Below are positions 34,869 through 44,689 of a stretch of DNA of 64,000 nucleotides, piece after piece (position 1 is the stretch's first letter; every line of letters starts with the position of its first letter). The notes under the pieces are model-generated. The model did no database searches. It worked only from the letters and a program-made list of their open reading frames with translations, and was not told the DNA's origin. Position numbers and translations under genes: made by a program. The stretch is from assembly GCA_963825315.1 (NCBI GenBank), contig CAWGST010000005.1:620001-684000 (forward strand), given 5' to 3'. This stretch comes from DASRLE01 sp963825315. Lineage in GTDB: Bacteria; Verrucomicrobiota; Verrucomicrobiia; Limisphaerales; Palsa-1400.

Positions 34869-36797
34869 TTAAAAGAAGATCCAGTTAAGCACCGCACAGC
34901 AGCCCAAGAGGATGACTCCCAGCACCGCCGGCCGCATGAACCACGATTGCTCTTTGTCCTTGATTTTGGGTGTCAGGGAATAGACCAGGCCCTTGAGGTC
35001 CTGGTCGGTCTTGGTGCGCGCCGTGGCGAGGGAGATGCCGGCGGTGAGGAGGAAGCAGACGACGAAGGCGAAGCTGGCCAGCCAGAAATTCTGGGCCATG
35101 GTTGAATTAAACGTAAACAAGTCGGCCCCCAGCCAGCCGCCTTTGCCCTCGGCCATGGTCAATCCATGGAAAAGCGCGGAGGTGGAAATGCCGCCGAGCA
35201 AACCGATGAACGCGCCGGTGCCCGTGCAACGCGCCCAGAACATGCCGAGCAGGAACGTCGCAAACAGGGGCGCATTGACAAAGCCGAATACGAGCTGGAG
35301 GACGTCCATGATGTTGTCGTACATCCGCGCCACATAAGCGCAGGCGATGCTAATCAATATGCCGACGACGGTGATGAAGCGGCCCATCCAGGCGTAGTGT
35401 TCATCCGATTTGTTGGGAGCCAGGTGCGCCTGGTAGATGTTGTAGGTCCAAATCGTGTTGAAGGCAGTGACGTTGCCGGCCATGCCGGCCATGAACGAGG
35501 CGAGCAAGCCGGTGAGCGCCAGACCGAGCAAGCCGGGCGGACAATACTTCTTGACGAGCGAGAAGATGACGTCGTCGTAATCATTGACCACCGCGTCCTG
35601 AAGCCGGGACTCCACCTGCGCTTGAGGCAGAGACTGAATTTGTTCCTTCAAAAGCGCGTCCACCTTGGCCTTGTTGAATTTCACGCCCGCCGCAACCTTC
35701 AAGGCCTTGACTGCGTCCCCGGGTTTGGCGTGGTCTGTGATCGCCTGTTTCAGCGCCGTAATGGCCGCCGGATAATTGGCGGCTTCGATCTGGGCCTGGG
35801 GAATCCGGTAATTCTTGCCGGGCAGGGTGGTCAAGGCGACGGCGAGGATGCCGGGCAGGATGACGAGCACCGGGAACAACATCTTCGGCACGGCCGCGAT
35901 CAACGGAGTGCGCCGCGCCGCGCTCATGTTCCTGGCCGCCATGGCGCGTTGCACGACGAGGAAATTGGTACACCAGTAACCGAACGAAAGGACAAATCCG
36001 AGACCGAACACCATCGAGAACCAATCCACGCCCATGGGATTGGAAGAAGGCCCCGCCAGAACGGGCTTCCACGCGCTGGACCAGGCGTCCGGGGCAAAAC
36101 TTTTCGCCGGATCATCCCAGAGGTTCAATGCGGACGGATGCACGGCAACGCCGGCCAGTTGCTGCTTGATGACATCCCAGCCGCCGACATCTTTGAGGCC
36201 CAGGTAAACCACCGGGGCAAAGCCCAGGACGATCATGAAGAATTGAAGCACTTCGGTGTAAATGGCCGAGGTCAGGCCGCCTTTCAACACATACACAAGC
36301 ACCACGCCGGAGCAAATCCAGAGGGCCAGATTGTAATCCCACCCCAGCAGGGAGTGAAGCAGTTTGGCCAGCGCGTCCATGGAAATGCCGGAGGCGAAGA
36401 CAGTCATGACGGCAAAGGAGAGCGCATTCAGCGTAGCCACCCGTTGATCGAAGCGCATGTTGAGGTATTCCGGCACGGAGCGGGCTTTTGAGCCGTAGTA
36501 AAATGGCATCATGAAGACGGCCAGAAAGATCATGGCCGGAATCGCCCCCACCCAGTAAAAATGCGCTGTGGCGATGCCATATTTGGCGCCGCTGGCGGCC
36601 ATGCCGACCAGTTCGAGCGCGCCGAGGTTGGCCGAGATGAAGGCCAGGCCGGTGACCCAGGCCGGGATGGAGCGGCCGGAGGTGAGGAAGTCCGCGGAGG
36701 TCTTCATGTAGCGCGTCAGGGCGAAGCCGATGCCGATGACGAAACCGACATAAATGAGGAGGATGGCGTAATCGAGAGCGCCTAATTGAATATGCAT
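34869..36797 (-). CDS. Sodium:solute symporter (SSS family), sugar type
   Basis: A 642-residue inner membrane transporter of the SSS family with about 14 hydrophobic segments. It opens GALDYAILLIYVGFVIGIGFALTRYMK and has the family region GLALTGLLASFMAGMAGNVTAFNTIWTYNIY. The family moves a sugar or another small solute with sodium. A soluble insertion between two helices (about residues 325-415, including LKVAAGVKFNKAKVDALLKEQ) is longer than in most members. The next genes are a small membrane protein and galactokinase, which suggests a galactose-type substrate, but a different hexose is possible. Confidence 0.85.
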   Translation of the reverse strand: MHIQLGALDYAILLIYVGFVIGIGFALTRYMKTSADFLTSGRSIPAWVTGLAFISANLGALELVGMAASGAKYGIATAHFYWVGAIPAMIFLAVFMMPFYYGSKARSVPEYLNMRFDQRVATLNALSFAVMTVFASGISMDALAKLLHSLLGWDYNLALWICSGVVLVYVLKGGLTSAIYTEVLQFFMIVLGFAPVVYLGLKDVGGWDVIKQQLAGVAVHPSALNLWDDPAKSFAPDAWSSAWKPVLAGPSSNPMGVDWFSMVFGLGFVLSFGYWCTNFLVVQRAMAARNMSAARRTPLIAAVPKMLFPVLVILPGILAVALTTLPGKNYRIPQAQIEAANYPAAITALKQAITDHAKPGDAVKALKVAAGVKFNKAKVDALLKEQIQSLPQAQVESRLQDAVVNDYDDVIFSLVKKYCPPGLLGLALTGLLASFMAGMAGNVTAFNTIWTYNIYQAHLAPNKSDEHYAWMGRFITVVGILISIACAYVARMYDNIMDVLQLVFGFVNAPLFATFLLGMFWARCTGTGAFIGLLGGISTSALFHGLTMAEGKGGWLGADLFTFNSTMAQNFWLASFAFVVCFLLTAGISLATARTKTDQDLKGLVYSLTPKIKDKEQSWFMRPAVLGVILLGCCAVLNWIFF

Positions 36798-37001
36798 ATC
36801 ATTGAGTGTATTCTTGTTCCGTGCCGGCTATCAAATACAGAATTTCCGGCGCTGGCAACATTCCTTTTGTAAGGATTCTCGCCCTTGGCACAAACCCGAT
36901 TTTGTATCGCCCCCTTTTTGACCCGATGCCTGCTTCATTGACACTTTGCTGTGGAGTATGACAACAATGGAGGAGCCACAAGGCACCTGAACTGAACCCT
37001 G

Positions 37002-38132
37002 ATGAAAAGACATCTTATCTTCAACCCGGCTATTTGTGCCATGCTGTTGGGACTTTCCATCACGGGCCTGCCAACCATGACCGGTTGCACCACAGTCCCC
37101 CAAGGGCCGCCGACGCTCAAAGGCGCTTACCAGAAGGATTTTCTCATCGGCGTTGCCGTCAATCAAAATCAGTATTCCGGGGAGGACGCCCGCGGAGATT
37201 CGATCATCAAAGCCAATTTCGACTCGATTTCGCCGGAAAATGTTTTGAAGTGGCAATCGGTCCATCCGCGGCCGGATGACTACGCTTTTGAGGGGCCGGA
37301 TCAGTATGTCAAGTTCGGTGAGACCAACCACATGCTCATCGTGGGCCACACACTGGTTTGGCACAATCAGACGCCGCGCTGGGTTTTCCAGGGAACCAAC
37401 GGCCAGCCTTTGGACCGCGAAACCCTGCTCCGGCGGATGCACGACCACATCCAGACCGTCGTCGGCCGCTACAAGGGCCGCATCAAAGTCTGGGACGTCG
37501 TCAACGAGGCCCTGAACGAAGACGGCACCCTGCGCCAATCGCCTTGGATGAAGATCATCGGCGAGGACTACATCGCCAAAGCCTTCCAGTACGCGCATGA
37601 GGCCGATCCCGAAGCGGTGCTGCGTTACAATGATTATGCCCTGGAAAAGGAGCCTAAACGCAACGGCGCCATTGCGCTGCTCAAGAAACTTCAGGCCCAA
37701 GGCGTGCCGGTCACGGCCATAGGGTTGCAGGGACACTGCAATTTGAGCTTTCCGACCGTGGCGCAGGAGGACGCCACCATCGCCGCCTTCGCCAAGCTAA
37801 AGCTGCAAGTGATGGTAACGGAACTGGATATTAACTGCTCCCGGGGCGGCCAGCGAAACACCAGCGCGGACATTGCCGCCAACGCCCGGATGCAAGGAGA
37901 AGGAAGTTCATCCGCCGACGGTCTTTCCGACGCCCTCCAGCAACAATTAGCCAGGCGTTACGCCGATCTTTTCGGCGTATTCCGCAAGCATAAGGATGTG
38001 GTCAAGCTGGTGACCTTTTGGGGTGTGACCGACGCGGATTCCTGGCGGGCGCGCGGCAACCCGCTGTTGTTCGACAGGAACGGCCAGCCAAAACCCGCGT
38101 TTGACGCCGTGATTAAAGCGGCGGGACAGTAG
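37002..38132 (+). CDS. GH10 endo-1,4-beta-xylanase, lipoprotein
   Basis: A 376-residue enzyme with a lipoprotein-like leader ending MTGC (Cys29). The catalytic acid/base is E169 in WDVVNEAL and the nucleophile is E274 in VMVTELDI, the two GH10 glutamates. Other GH10 blocks are FDSISPENVLKWQSVHPRPD and GHTLVWHNQTPRWVF. It would cut xylan backbones at the outer surface of the cell. It is divergent from the symporter operon, from which it is separated by 205 bases, so a shared control region for polysaccharide use is likely. The lipobox is slightly unusual because Met is at position -3. Confidence 0.88.
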   Translation: MKRHLIFNPAICAMLLGLSITGLPTMTGCTTVPQGPPTLKGAYQKDFLIGVAVNQNQYSGEDARGDSIIKANFDSISPENVLKWQSVHPRPDDYAFEGPDQYVKFGETNHMLIVGHTLVWHNQTPRWVFQGTNGQPLDRETLLRRMHDHIQTVVGRYKGRIKVWDVVNEALNEDGTLRQSPWMKIIGEDYIAKAFQYAHEADPEAVLRYNDYALEKEPKRNGAIALLKKLQAQGVPVTAIGLQGHCNLSFPTVAQEDATIAAFAKLKLQVMVTELDINCSRGGQRNTSADIAANARMQGEGSSSADGLSDALQQQLARRYADLFGVFRKHKDVVKLVTFWGVTDADSWRARGNPLLFDRNGQPKPAFDAVIKAAGQ

Positions 38133-38204
38133 TCAGCCCGCATTTCCCGCCAATAGAATGAACAAGAATGGGTGGCCCTTTCATTTGCAGCGGCGTGCCG
38201 ACCA

Positions 38205-39956
38205 TCATTCACCGCCTGCGGCAACGGACACTTCGGCACGGAGCAAGTCGTGCAGCGTGATGAGTCCAAGAATTTTTCCCTTCGGTTCATCGAGCAAAAC
38301 CACCAGGAGCGCAGTGGACTCAATCAGCAGCGATTGAAGCTCGCGAATGGTCTGGCCGGGCAGGCAGGTAACGGCCGTTTCCAATTTTGGCGAACGGTTT
38401 TCCGCGATGGCGCTCCCGGCCTCCTTTCGCGTCAGTATGCCGGCGAGCGCTCCGGCTTGCAGTACTGGGAAGCGTTGGTACGGATGCGACTTCAGTAACT
38501 TCGTCAACCCGGCAGGATTCAGGTCGTTCACCAGCACAGGCCGAAAATTGGCTACAGCCGAAACCGGCAATTGCTGCCAACTCCGCATGTCGCGCGGCGG
38601 CTTAACGTGCTCCATCTGATGGCCGTCCTGCTCAATGAGCGAATCGTAGAAGCTGAGGCGGTTCAACGACCGGCTGATCGTTTCGCTCACCAAAGCGCCA
38701 ATCATCAGCGCCGGGACGAGGGAGAACTCGTGTGTCATCTCGAACACGATCAGAATTCCAGTCACGGGCGCGCGCACCACGGAGCCCAGACAGGCGCTCA
38801 TGCCCACGACGGTCAGCGCCAACTGATCCGGGCCGCTTAACGGCATCACAAGCGCCGAAAGACCGGCCAGGCACACGCCGCACATGCCGCCAAGAAAAAG
38901 CATGGGCGAAAAAATCCCTCCGCACCCGCCCAATCCGTAACAGGCGACTGTCGCCACAAGCTTCGCCGCCAACAACAGCCCGGCGATCTTCCAAGTCAAT
39001 TCGTGGTTTAATCCTGCGGAAAGATCGCTGTAGCCCAAACCAAACACACCCAAATGGCCTGTCGCCACGAACAGCGACGCTCCCAGCGCCCACGTCACCA
39101 CCCCGCCCAGCGAGGGTCGAAGCCAAGCCGGCGCATACTTGCTTTGCTGCCGCCGGGCGCGCAACGCCAAAGTCCCTTTCTGAAACAAAACGCCAACCAA
39201 CGCCCCAACCGCCGCAACCACCGGCGTCAAAACGTAAACCAACCAACCCGCCGACCCAACGCCCGCGAGCGCAAACGCAGGCTGCTTGCCAATCAACCCA
39301 TGAACCACCAACGCGGCGATGACCGACGCCAGCAGAACGCTGCCCAGCAATCGACTGTTCAAATCGCCGATGATTTCCTCCAGCACGAACACCACCGCCG
39401 CCAGCGGCGTGTTGAACGCCGCCGCCAATCCGGCCCCAGCACCCGCCGCCGCCGCCAGGCGACGGCTTTGTTTGGGTTCACCTAAAATCCCGGCCAGGTT
39501 GGATGCCACCCCTCCGGCCAATTGCACACTCGGCCCTTCGCGGCCCAGGCTGCATCCGCCACCGATACTCAACACGCCGGCGACGAACTTGACCCACACG
39601 ACCCGCCACGGGACTACTCCAAAATCCTTCCAGAACGCGACCTTGAGTTGCGGGATACCGCTTCCCGAAGCCGCCCGGCAATAGGAGTTCAGCAGGTAAC
39701 CAACCAGCAACGAAGTCGTGACGATGACGCCGAAGCTGCCGATCAGAAAAACCGTTCGGCTTTGGTGCGAGAGGTTCACCAGCGAAAGCCGGTAAAGCCC
39801 ATTCATCGCCGCTTGAAACGCGACCGCCGCGAGGCCCGCGCCCAGCCCGTAAACGCAGGTCAAAAAAATCGGCCGGCTCTGCCCGGGAAGTTTCTGCGCA
39901 AAGCGCTGCACGCCATTCAGATTCACTCGCTGATTCTTGAGGACATTGGGGGGCAA
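38205..39956 (-). CDS. ClC-family chloride channel with CBS domains
   Basis: A 583-residue protein. The ClC core shows the selectivity motifs GSGIPQLK, GREGPSVQLAG and GGIFSPMLFLGGM. About 10 helical segments lie before residue 420, and two CBS-like units follow (VSAVANFRPVLVNDL and a final block ending LGLITLHDLLRAEV), which often bind nucleotides to regulate gating. A glutamate follows the second motif (GREGP), as in proton-coupled exchangers. No ATG in frame begins the ORF; TTG at 39956 follows a stop closely, so this start is used. It is a single gene with no clear operon partner. Confidence 0.85.
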   Translation of the reverse strand: MPPNVLKNQRVNLNGVQRFAQKLPGQSRPIFLTCVYGLGAGLAAVAFQAAMNGLYRLSLVNLSHQSRTVFLIGSFGVIVTTSLLVGYLLNSYCRAASGSGIPQLKVAFWKDFGVVPWRVVWVKFVAGVLSIGGGCSLGREGPSVQLAGGVASNLAGILGEPKQSRRLAAAAGAGAGLAAAFNTPLAAVVFVLEEIIGDLNSRLLGSVLLASVIAALVVHGLIGKQPAFALAGVGSAGWLVYVLTPVVAAVGALVGVLFQKGTLALRARRQQSKYAPAWLRPSLGGVVTWALGASLFVATGHLGVFGLGYSDLSAGLNHELTWKIAGLLLAAKLVATVACYGLGGCGGIFSPMLFLGGMCGVCLAGLSALVMPLSGPDQLALTVVGMSACLGSVVRAPVTGILIVFEMTHEFSLVPALMIGALVSETISRSLNRLSFYDSLIEQDGHQMEHVKPPRDMRSWQQLPVSAVANFRPVLVNDLNPAGLTKLLKSHPYQRFPVLQAGALAGILTRKEAGSAIAENRSPKLETAVTCLPGQTIRELQSLLIESTALLVVLLDEPKGKILGLITLHDLLRAEVSVAAGGE

Positions 39957-40171
39957 TTCAAGTCAGACCTCATGAGCGCCACGCTGGCGGCGGATACTGC
40001 GAGTCCAGAGTCCGCTCTTGAACTGCGCGACCATGCCAGAAGCCGGCCGGCCGCGAGCGCAGACGCAGCCCCGGACAGAATTCTGACGCGACGTGGAGGC
40101 AGCGCCAGAGTTGCACGTTTATACAAATTCCTGGTATGTTCGAGCCTCGTGAATGTTTATCCCTGACTTAA

Positions 40172-40864
40172 ATGAACTCGACCCGCAAAACCGATCGTGC
40201 CTCCGTTCTCAGGGTTTTCCAATCGAAAGACCAGACCAGAGCGTTCTACGATAAAATCAGCCGCGTCTATGATTTGCTGTCCGAGCGCAGCGAAGGGCCC
40301 ATGCGCAAGGCAGGATTGATGTTGCTGAGAGCGCGCGCCGGGGAAAGCGTTTTGGAAATTGGTTTCGGCACTGGACACAGCCTGGTGTCGCTCGCGAAAG
40401 CCGTCGGGCCCAAAGGCAAGGTGTTCGGCATTGATCTGTCGGACAAAATGGTGAAGCTGGCTAAATTGAACCTCGCCAAGTCCAAACTCCTCGAACGCGC
40501 CCGGTTGCGCTGCGCTGACGCGACGCAACTTCCTTACGCCGCCAACAGCATGGATGCGGTGTTCATGAGCTTTACGCTGGAATTGTTCGACACGCCGGAA
40601 ATTCCCAAGGTGTTGCGCGAGTGCAAGCGCGTCCTGCGACCAGGGGGTCGCATCGCGGTGGCGGGCATGTCAAAAGACGCCAAACATGACCCGCTCATCG
40701 GTGTTTTTGAATGGACGCATGAACACTTTCCAAACTTCCTTGACTGCCGCCCCATCTATGTGCGGGAAGCGCTGGAAAACGCAGGGTTCAAAATCCAAAA
40801 GGCGTTGATGAAGCACATGTGGATACCCGTGGAAATCGTTCTTGCCGCTAAAGAGGCGTCGTGA
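40172..40864 (+). CDS. Class I SAM-dependent methyltransferase, UbiE/PmtA-like
   Basis: A 230-residue protein. Motif I VLEIGFGTGHSLVSLA, motif post-I VFGIDLSDKMVKLA, motif II DAVFMSFTLELFDTPEI and motif III VLRPGGRIAVAGMSK are all present, the Rossmann-type methyltransferase layout. The protein is similar in style to UbiE and to phosphatidylethanolamine N-methyltransferases, but the acceptor cannot be read from these motifs. It is a single gene, divergent from the ClC gene. Confidence 0.8.
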   Translation: MNSTRKTDRASVLRVFQSKDQTRAFYDKISRVYDLLSERSEGPMRKAGLMLLRARAGESVLEIGFGTGHSLVSLAKAVGPKGKVFGIDLSDKMVKLAKLNLAKSKLLERARLRCADATQLPYAANSMDAVFMSFTLELFDTPEIPKVLRECKRVLRPGGRIAVAGMSKDAKHDPLIGVFEWTHEHFPNFLDCRPIYVREALENAGFKIQKALMKHMWIPVEIVLAAKEAS

Positions 40865-41005
40865 ACCAGCAAAATTGCTGTAATTTGCATTCAGAGAAAA
40901 GAGGAGCCGATTGCTTCCCGCCATTTTTTCCATTGAATTGCGTGAGCATTGTGGGGACTCCCTTGGTTTGATTCATTGTATGTCTCTTCACTCTCCTCCA
41001 TCGCT

Positions 41006-41869
41006 TCAGAGGCGTTTGCGGATGGATTTCAATTCCCGCCGACGTTTCGCGGTGGTCTTGGGATATGCCATCTTGAGTTCATTGAGCGCATCAAGGACAA
41101 TTTGGGAAAGGATCAACCGGGCATTCTCCTTGTCATCGGCGGGCACGACGTACCAGGGCGAGTGATGGGTGCTGGTCGCATCCAGGCAAGCCTCATAGGC
41201 CTTTATGTAATGCGGCCAGTATTTCCTCTCATGTATGTCAGCGAGGCTGAATTTCCAGTTCTTGTCCGGCTCATCAATGCGTTCGAGGAAGCGCTTTCGC
41301 TGCTCGGCCTTCGACAGGTGAAGGAAAAATTTGACGATGCGGGTGCCGTTGCGGTGGAGGTGCTCCTCGAAATCCACGATGGAGCGATACCGCTCTTTCC
41401 AGATGGTTTTCTCGTCGCGCAACTCTTCCGAAACCCCCTGGTTGCGGAGAATTTCCGGATGCACGCGAACGACTAACACTTCCTCGTAGTAGGAACGGTT
41501 GAAGATGCCAATTCGCCCGCGTTCCGGCAGACGGCAGGTCGTGCGCCAAAGAAAATCGTGCTCCAGTTCCTCCTCGCTCGGTTGCTTGAAACTGAAAACC
41601 TCGCAGCCTTGCGGATTGACCCCGGACATGACGTGCCGGATGGCGCCGTCCTTGCCGGCGGCGTCCATCCCCTGAAAAATCAGCAGCAACGCATGGCGGT
41701 TGGACGCGTAGTGAAGGCGTTGCAGCGAGTTCAACTCCTCAATGTGTTCTCCCAAGAGCTTTTGATACCGCTTCTTCGACTTGCAAAACGGCTTCACTCT
41801 CGTCGGCCACTCTTTGAGCTTGACCATTGCTCCGGGCCGCACCCGGAAATCCTTTGAATTGATTTTCAT
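41006..41869 (-). CDS. ppk2: Polyphosphate kinase 2 family protein
   Basis: About 287 residues. A Walker A motif FQGMDAAGKDGAIRHVM and a Walker B-like IGIFNRSYYEEVLVVRVHPEIL are typical of PPK2, together with LHLSKAEQRKRFLERIDEPDKNWKFS. PPK2 enzymes use polyphosphate to make nucleoside di- or triphosphates from AMP, ADP or GDP. The start at 41869 or 41887 is uncertain. The gene follows the proton ATPase gene by 40 bases on the same strand and should be controlled by the same promoter with the palindromic site at 44580. Confidence 0.88.
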   Translation of the reverse strand: MKINSKDFRVRPGAMVKLKEWPTRVKPFCKSKKRYQKLLGEHIEELNSLQRLHYASNRHALLLIFQGMDAAGKDGAIRHVMSGVNPQGCEVFSFKQPSEEELEHDFLWRTTCRLPERGRIGIFNRSYYEEVLVVRVHPEILRNQGVSEELRDEKTIWKERYRSIVDFEEHLHRNGTRIVKFFLHLSKAEQRKRFLERIDEPDKNWKFSLADIHERKYWPHYIKAYEACLDATSTHHSPWYVVPADDKENARLILSQIVLDALNELKMAYPKTTAKRRRELKSIRKRL

Positions 41870-41911
41870 CTCCATCCTTACGGCCATGTCAGCCGCATTG
41901 TTCGCATCTGT

Positions 41912-44527
41912 TTATTTATGGGGTGCAACTTTCCGAATCTCCCGCTCCGCCTGCCCCCAGTCCTGAACGGCTCCGCCATCCTGGCGGCCTCGCTGCTCGT
42001 AGAGTTCATAGGCTCGCCTGGCGATCTGCGGGGTCAAATCGGACGGTTTGCCGGCCTTGATGGGATCAAAAATCCGATAGGCGAGCAATTTCACGCGGTC
42101 ATTCACGAGGAACCACAGCAACGCATAACCCCACACGAACCCGGTCCAACCCCAGCCCAATGGCGTCATAAACAACCCATAAACCGCGATCAACGTCGCC
42201 ACGATTTGTGTGCCGAGCACCGCCACCCATAGAATCCGCGCGGGGCGTATGGACCAGAACGGGCCGCGCGTGCGCGTCAGGAAAATCGTCAGATGTCCGG
42301 CCACGGACAGCTTCAAATACATCAGCGTCTGGATGTGCGCGCGGTCGAGATGAAAGACACGCTCGCCGAGATAAAACAAGCCGAAGGCGGAGACGACCCC
42401 GATGACACCCAGCACGGTGGAGACGCCCAGCACCATGCGCATGTTCCATGCCTCGGGCTGGTCCTTGTAATGAACATTGTCATACGCAATGGACAGAATC
42501 GCGCCGTCGTTGAGCAACGCCAGCATCACAATCATCACCGCCGTCAATGGATAAAAGTTAAAAATCAGAATCGCGAGCGTCATGAAGAACAGCACGCGCA
42601 GCGTCTCGGCAATGCGGTAAATCGCGTAGCTGTTCATCCGCTGGAAAATTCTTCGGCTCTCTTTGATCGCGTCAATGATAACCGACAGGCCCGGCGTCAT
42701 CAGCACGATGGCCGCCGCCGCACGCGCCGCGTCGGTCGCGCCCGAAACGGCGATGCCGCAGTCGGCCTTCTTCAGCGCGGGGGCGTCATTAACGCCGTCG
42801 CCCGTCATGCCGACGATGTGGCCGCGTTTTTGCAGGACATCAACAATGTGGAACTTGTGTTCGGGGAACACCTGGGCGAAACCGTCGGCCTTCTCGATGG
42901 ACTCAGCCACTTCTGTGGTCTCTTGCTTTTTTGAGTCGCCCAAGTTGCCGGCATCGAGGATATTTGTGCCCATGTCCAACTTTTTGGCGGTTTCCTTGGC
43001 TATGGCCAGCGCATCGCCCGTCACCATCTTGACCTTTACGCCCATCTGTAGCGCAGTCGCAATGGTTGCCTTGGCGTCTTCGCGTGGCGGATCGAACAGA
43101 GGCAAGACGCCCAAAAACTGCCATTGACCGTCTCCGTCGGCCCGTGCCACGCCCAGCGAACGAAAGCCACGCGCCGCAAATTCGTTGACTGCCTTCTCTA
43201 CGTCGGACTTCACCCGCCCGGCATTGGCCGACAATTCCAAGATGACCTGCGGCGCGCCCTTCGTCGCCTTAAACATTTTTCCGTCATTGGCTTTGACGGT
43301 GGCCTCGGTGCGTTTATGCACCGGATCGAACGGCTGGAAATGAACCACCTCATAAGCCTTTAACGAATCCTTGTCTTTTAGTCCGCCCAGAACGGCCAGA
43401 TCAATCGTGTCGTTGTTGTCCGCACGCGACGCCAGCGCGCCATTGAGAATGACTTGTTCGGCGGGGACATTGTTCACGCTGAACGGATCGCCCAGCGTCA
43501 GCTTGTTCTGGGTCAGGGTGCCGGTCTTGTCCGCACACAGCACGTCCACGCCCGCCAATTCCTCGATGGCCACCAACCGGCTCACGATCGCTTGCTTCTT
43601 TGCGAGCAGGCGCGCGCCGACCGCCATCGTGACCGACAACACCGTCGGCATCGCCACGGGAATCGCAGCCACAGTCAGCACCAGGGCAAACTGCAAAGTC
43701 GTGAGGATTGCGTCGCCGCGATAGATCGCAAAAGCAATAATCACAGCCACCAGAGCCACCGCCAGGATGATGAGGTAATTGCCGATTTTCAAAACCGCCT
43801 TCTGAAAATGGCTGACGGTGTGCGCCTCCTGCACCAGTTGCGCCGTCTTGCCGAAGTAGGTTTTCTCGCCCGTGGCATAGACCAGCGCGCCGATTTCACC
43901 CTGACGAATGATCGAACCGGAAAACACCGCCTCCCCGGATTTGCGCTCGGTGGGCAAAGATTCGCCTGTCAACGCAGACTGATCCACCTCCACCGGGTCG
44001 CCGTCCAACAGTCGCGCGTCCGCCGGCACAATGTCGCCCAGCCGCATGCGGATGACATCGCCCGGCACCAACTCGCGCGCCGCCGGGTTGATCCACTTCC
44101 CGTCACGTTTCACCCGGGCCTTGATCGCCAGCCTGGCTTTCAGGGCGGCGATGGCGTTGCCGGCCTGGCGTTCTTCCCAAAATCCGACCACGGCGTTGGA
44201 AACAAGCAAAAGGAGGATGATGAAAAAATCCGGCCAGTGCCGGACCACGCCCGACAGAATCACCGCCACCTCGATCATCCACGGAATTGGCCCCCAAAAA
44301 TAGCCGAGGAATTTCAGGAAGGGATTGGTTTTCTTTTCTTCGATCTCGTTAGGCCCGTATTGCGCCAGCCGCTTCTGCGCCTCGGCTTGAGTGAGGCCGT
44401 CCGGCGACGACCCCAATTTTTTCTCCACTTCCGGCAGAGGCAGGGATTTCAGATCATCCTTCGCATCAGGCTTCGACTCCGGCTTTAATTCGAGTTTATT
44501 CTTGGTAGCGTGTTCGGGTTCCTTCAT
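41912..44527 (-). CDS. Plasma-membrane proton-efflux P-type ATPase
   Basis: An 871-residue P3A-type ATPase. The phosphorylated D333 is in CADKTGTLTQNKLTLGDPF, the TGES motif is at residues 187-190 (ALTGES), and TGDGVNDAPALKKADCGIAV is the hinge motif. Ten membrane segments are expected, and the C-terminal part matches proton pumps. It would build or relieve a proton gradient at the expense of ATP. A GGAGG ribosome-binding site lies six bases before the ATG. A palindrome (44580-44597) lies 52 bases upstream. PPK2 is the following gene, which ties proton pumping to polyphosphate-driven energy supply. Confidence 0.92.
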   Translation of the reverse strand: MKEPEHATKNKLELKPESKPDAKDDLKSLPLPEVEKKLGSSPDGLTQAEAQKRLAQYGPNEIEEKKTNPFLKFLGYFWGPIPWMIEVAVILSGVVRHWPDFFIILLLLVSNAVVGFWEERQAGNAIAALKARLAIKARVKRDGKWINPAARELVPGDVIRMRLGDIVPADARLLDGDPVEVDQSALTGESLPTERKSGEAVFSGSIIRQGEIGALVYATGEKTYFGKTAQLVQEAHTVSHFQKAVLKIGNYLIILAVALVAVIIAFAIYRGDAILTTLQFALVLTVAAIPVAMPTVLSVTMAVGARLLAKKQAIVSRLVAIEELAGVDVLCADKTGTLTQNKLTLGDPFSVNNVPAEQVILNGALASRADNNDTIDLAVLGGLKDKDSLKAYEVVHFQPFDPVHKRTEATVKANDGKMFKATKGAPQVILELSANAGRVKSDVEKAVNEFAARGFRSLGVARADGDGQWQFLGVLPLFDPPREDAKATIATALQMGVKVKMVTGDALAIAKETAKKLDMGTNILDAGNLGDSKKQETTEVAESIEKADGFAQVFPEHKFHIVDVLQKRGHIVGMTGDGVNDAPALKKADCGIAVSGATDAARAAAAIVLMTPGLSVIIDAIKESRRIFQRMNSYAIYRIAETLRVLFFMTLAILIFNFYPLTAVMIVMLALLNDGAILSIAYDNVHYKDQPEAWNMRMVLGVSTVLGVIGVVSAFGLFYLGERVFHLDRAHIQTLMYLKLSVAGHLTIFLTRTRGPFWSIRPARILWVAVLGTQIVATLIAVYGLFMTPLGWGWTGFVWGYALLWFLVNDRVKLLAYRIFDPIKAGKPSDLTPQIARRAYELYEQRGRQDGGAVQDWGQAEREIRKVAPHK

Positions 44528-44579
44528 AGGGAGCCTCCGTTTTATCGGAGTACGCTACGCGACGAGACGCTCTTTAGAT

Positions 44580-44597
44580 ATGGGGTGTTTACCCCAT
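44580..44597 (-). promoter_or_regulatory. Palindromic operator candidate, site 1 (proton ATPase)
   Basis: ATGGGGT, GTTT, ACCCCAT: a perfect palindrome, 52 bases upstream of the ATPase ATG. Belongs to the six-site family in the findings. Unlike four of the others it lacks the GCGCCCGC extension. Confidence 0.6.
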
Positions 44598-44689
44598 CAT
44601 GGATTATTCACACGTCCGAGTGCGAACAACCAAGGAGTGAACGCCTTTTTGCAGGTTTGCCGCGATGCGGCTGCCTATTATGCCCAAGA

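Noticed and set aside
35166..36491. 441-codon open frame on the plus strand
   Set aside because: Antisense to the sodium:solute symporter; its protein is Gln/His/Arg-rich without any family pattern.
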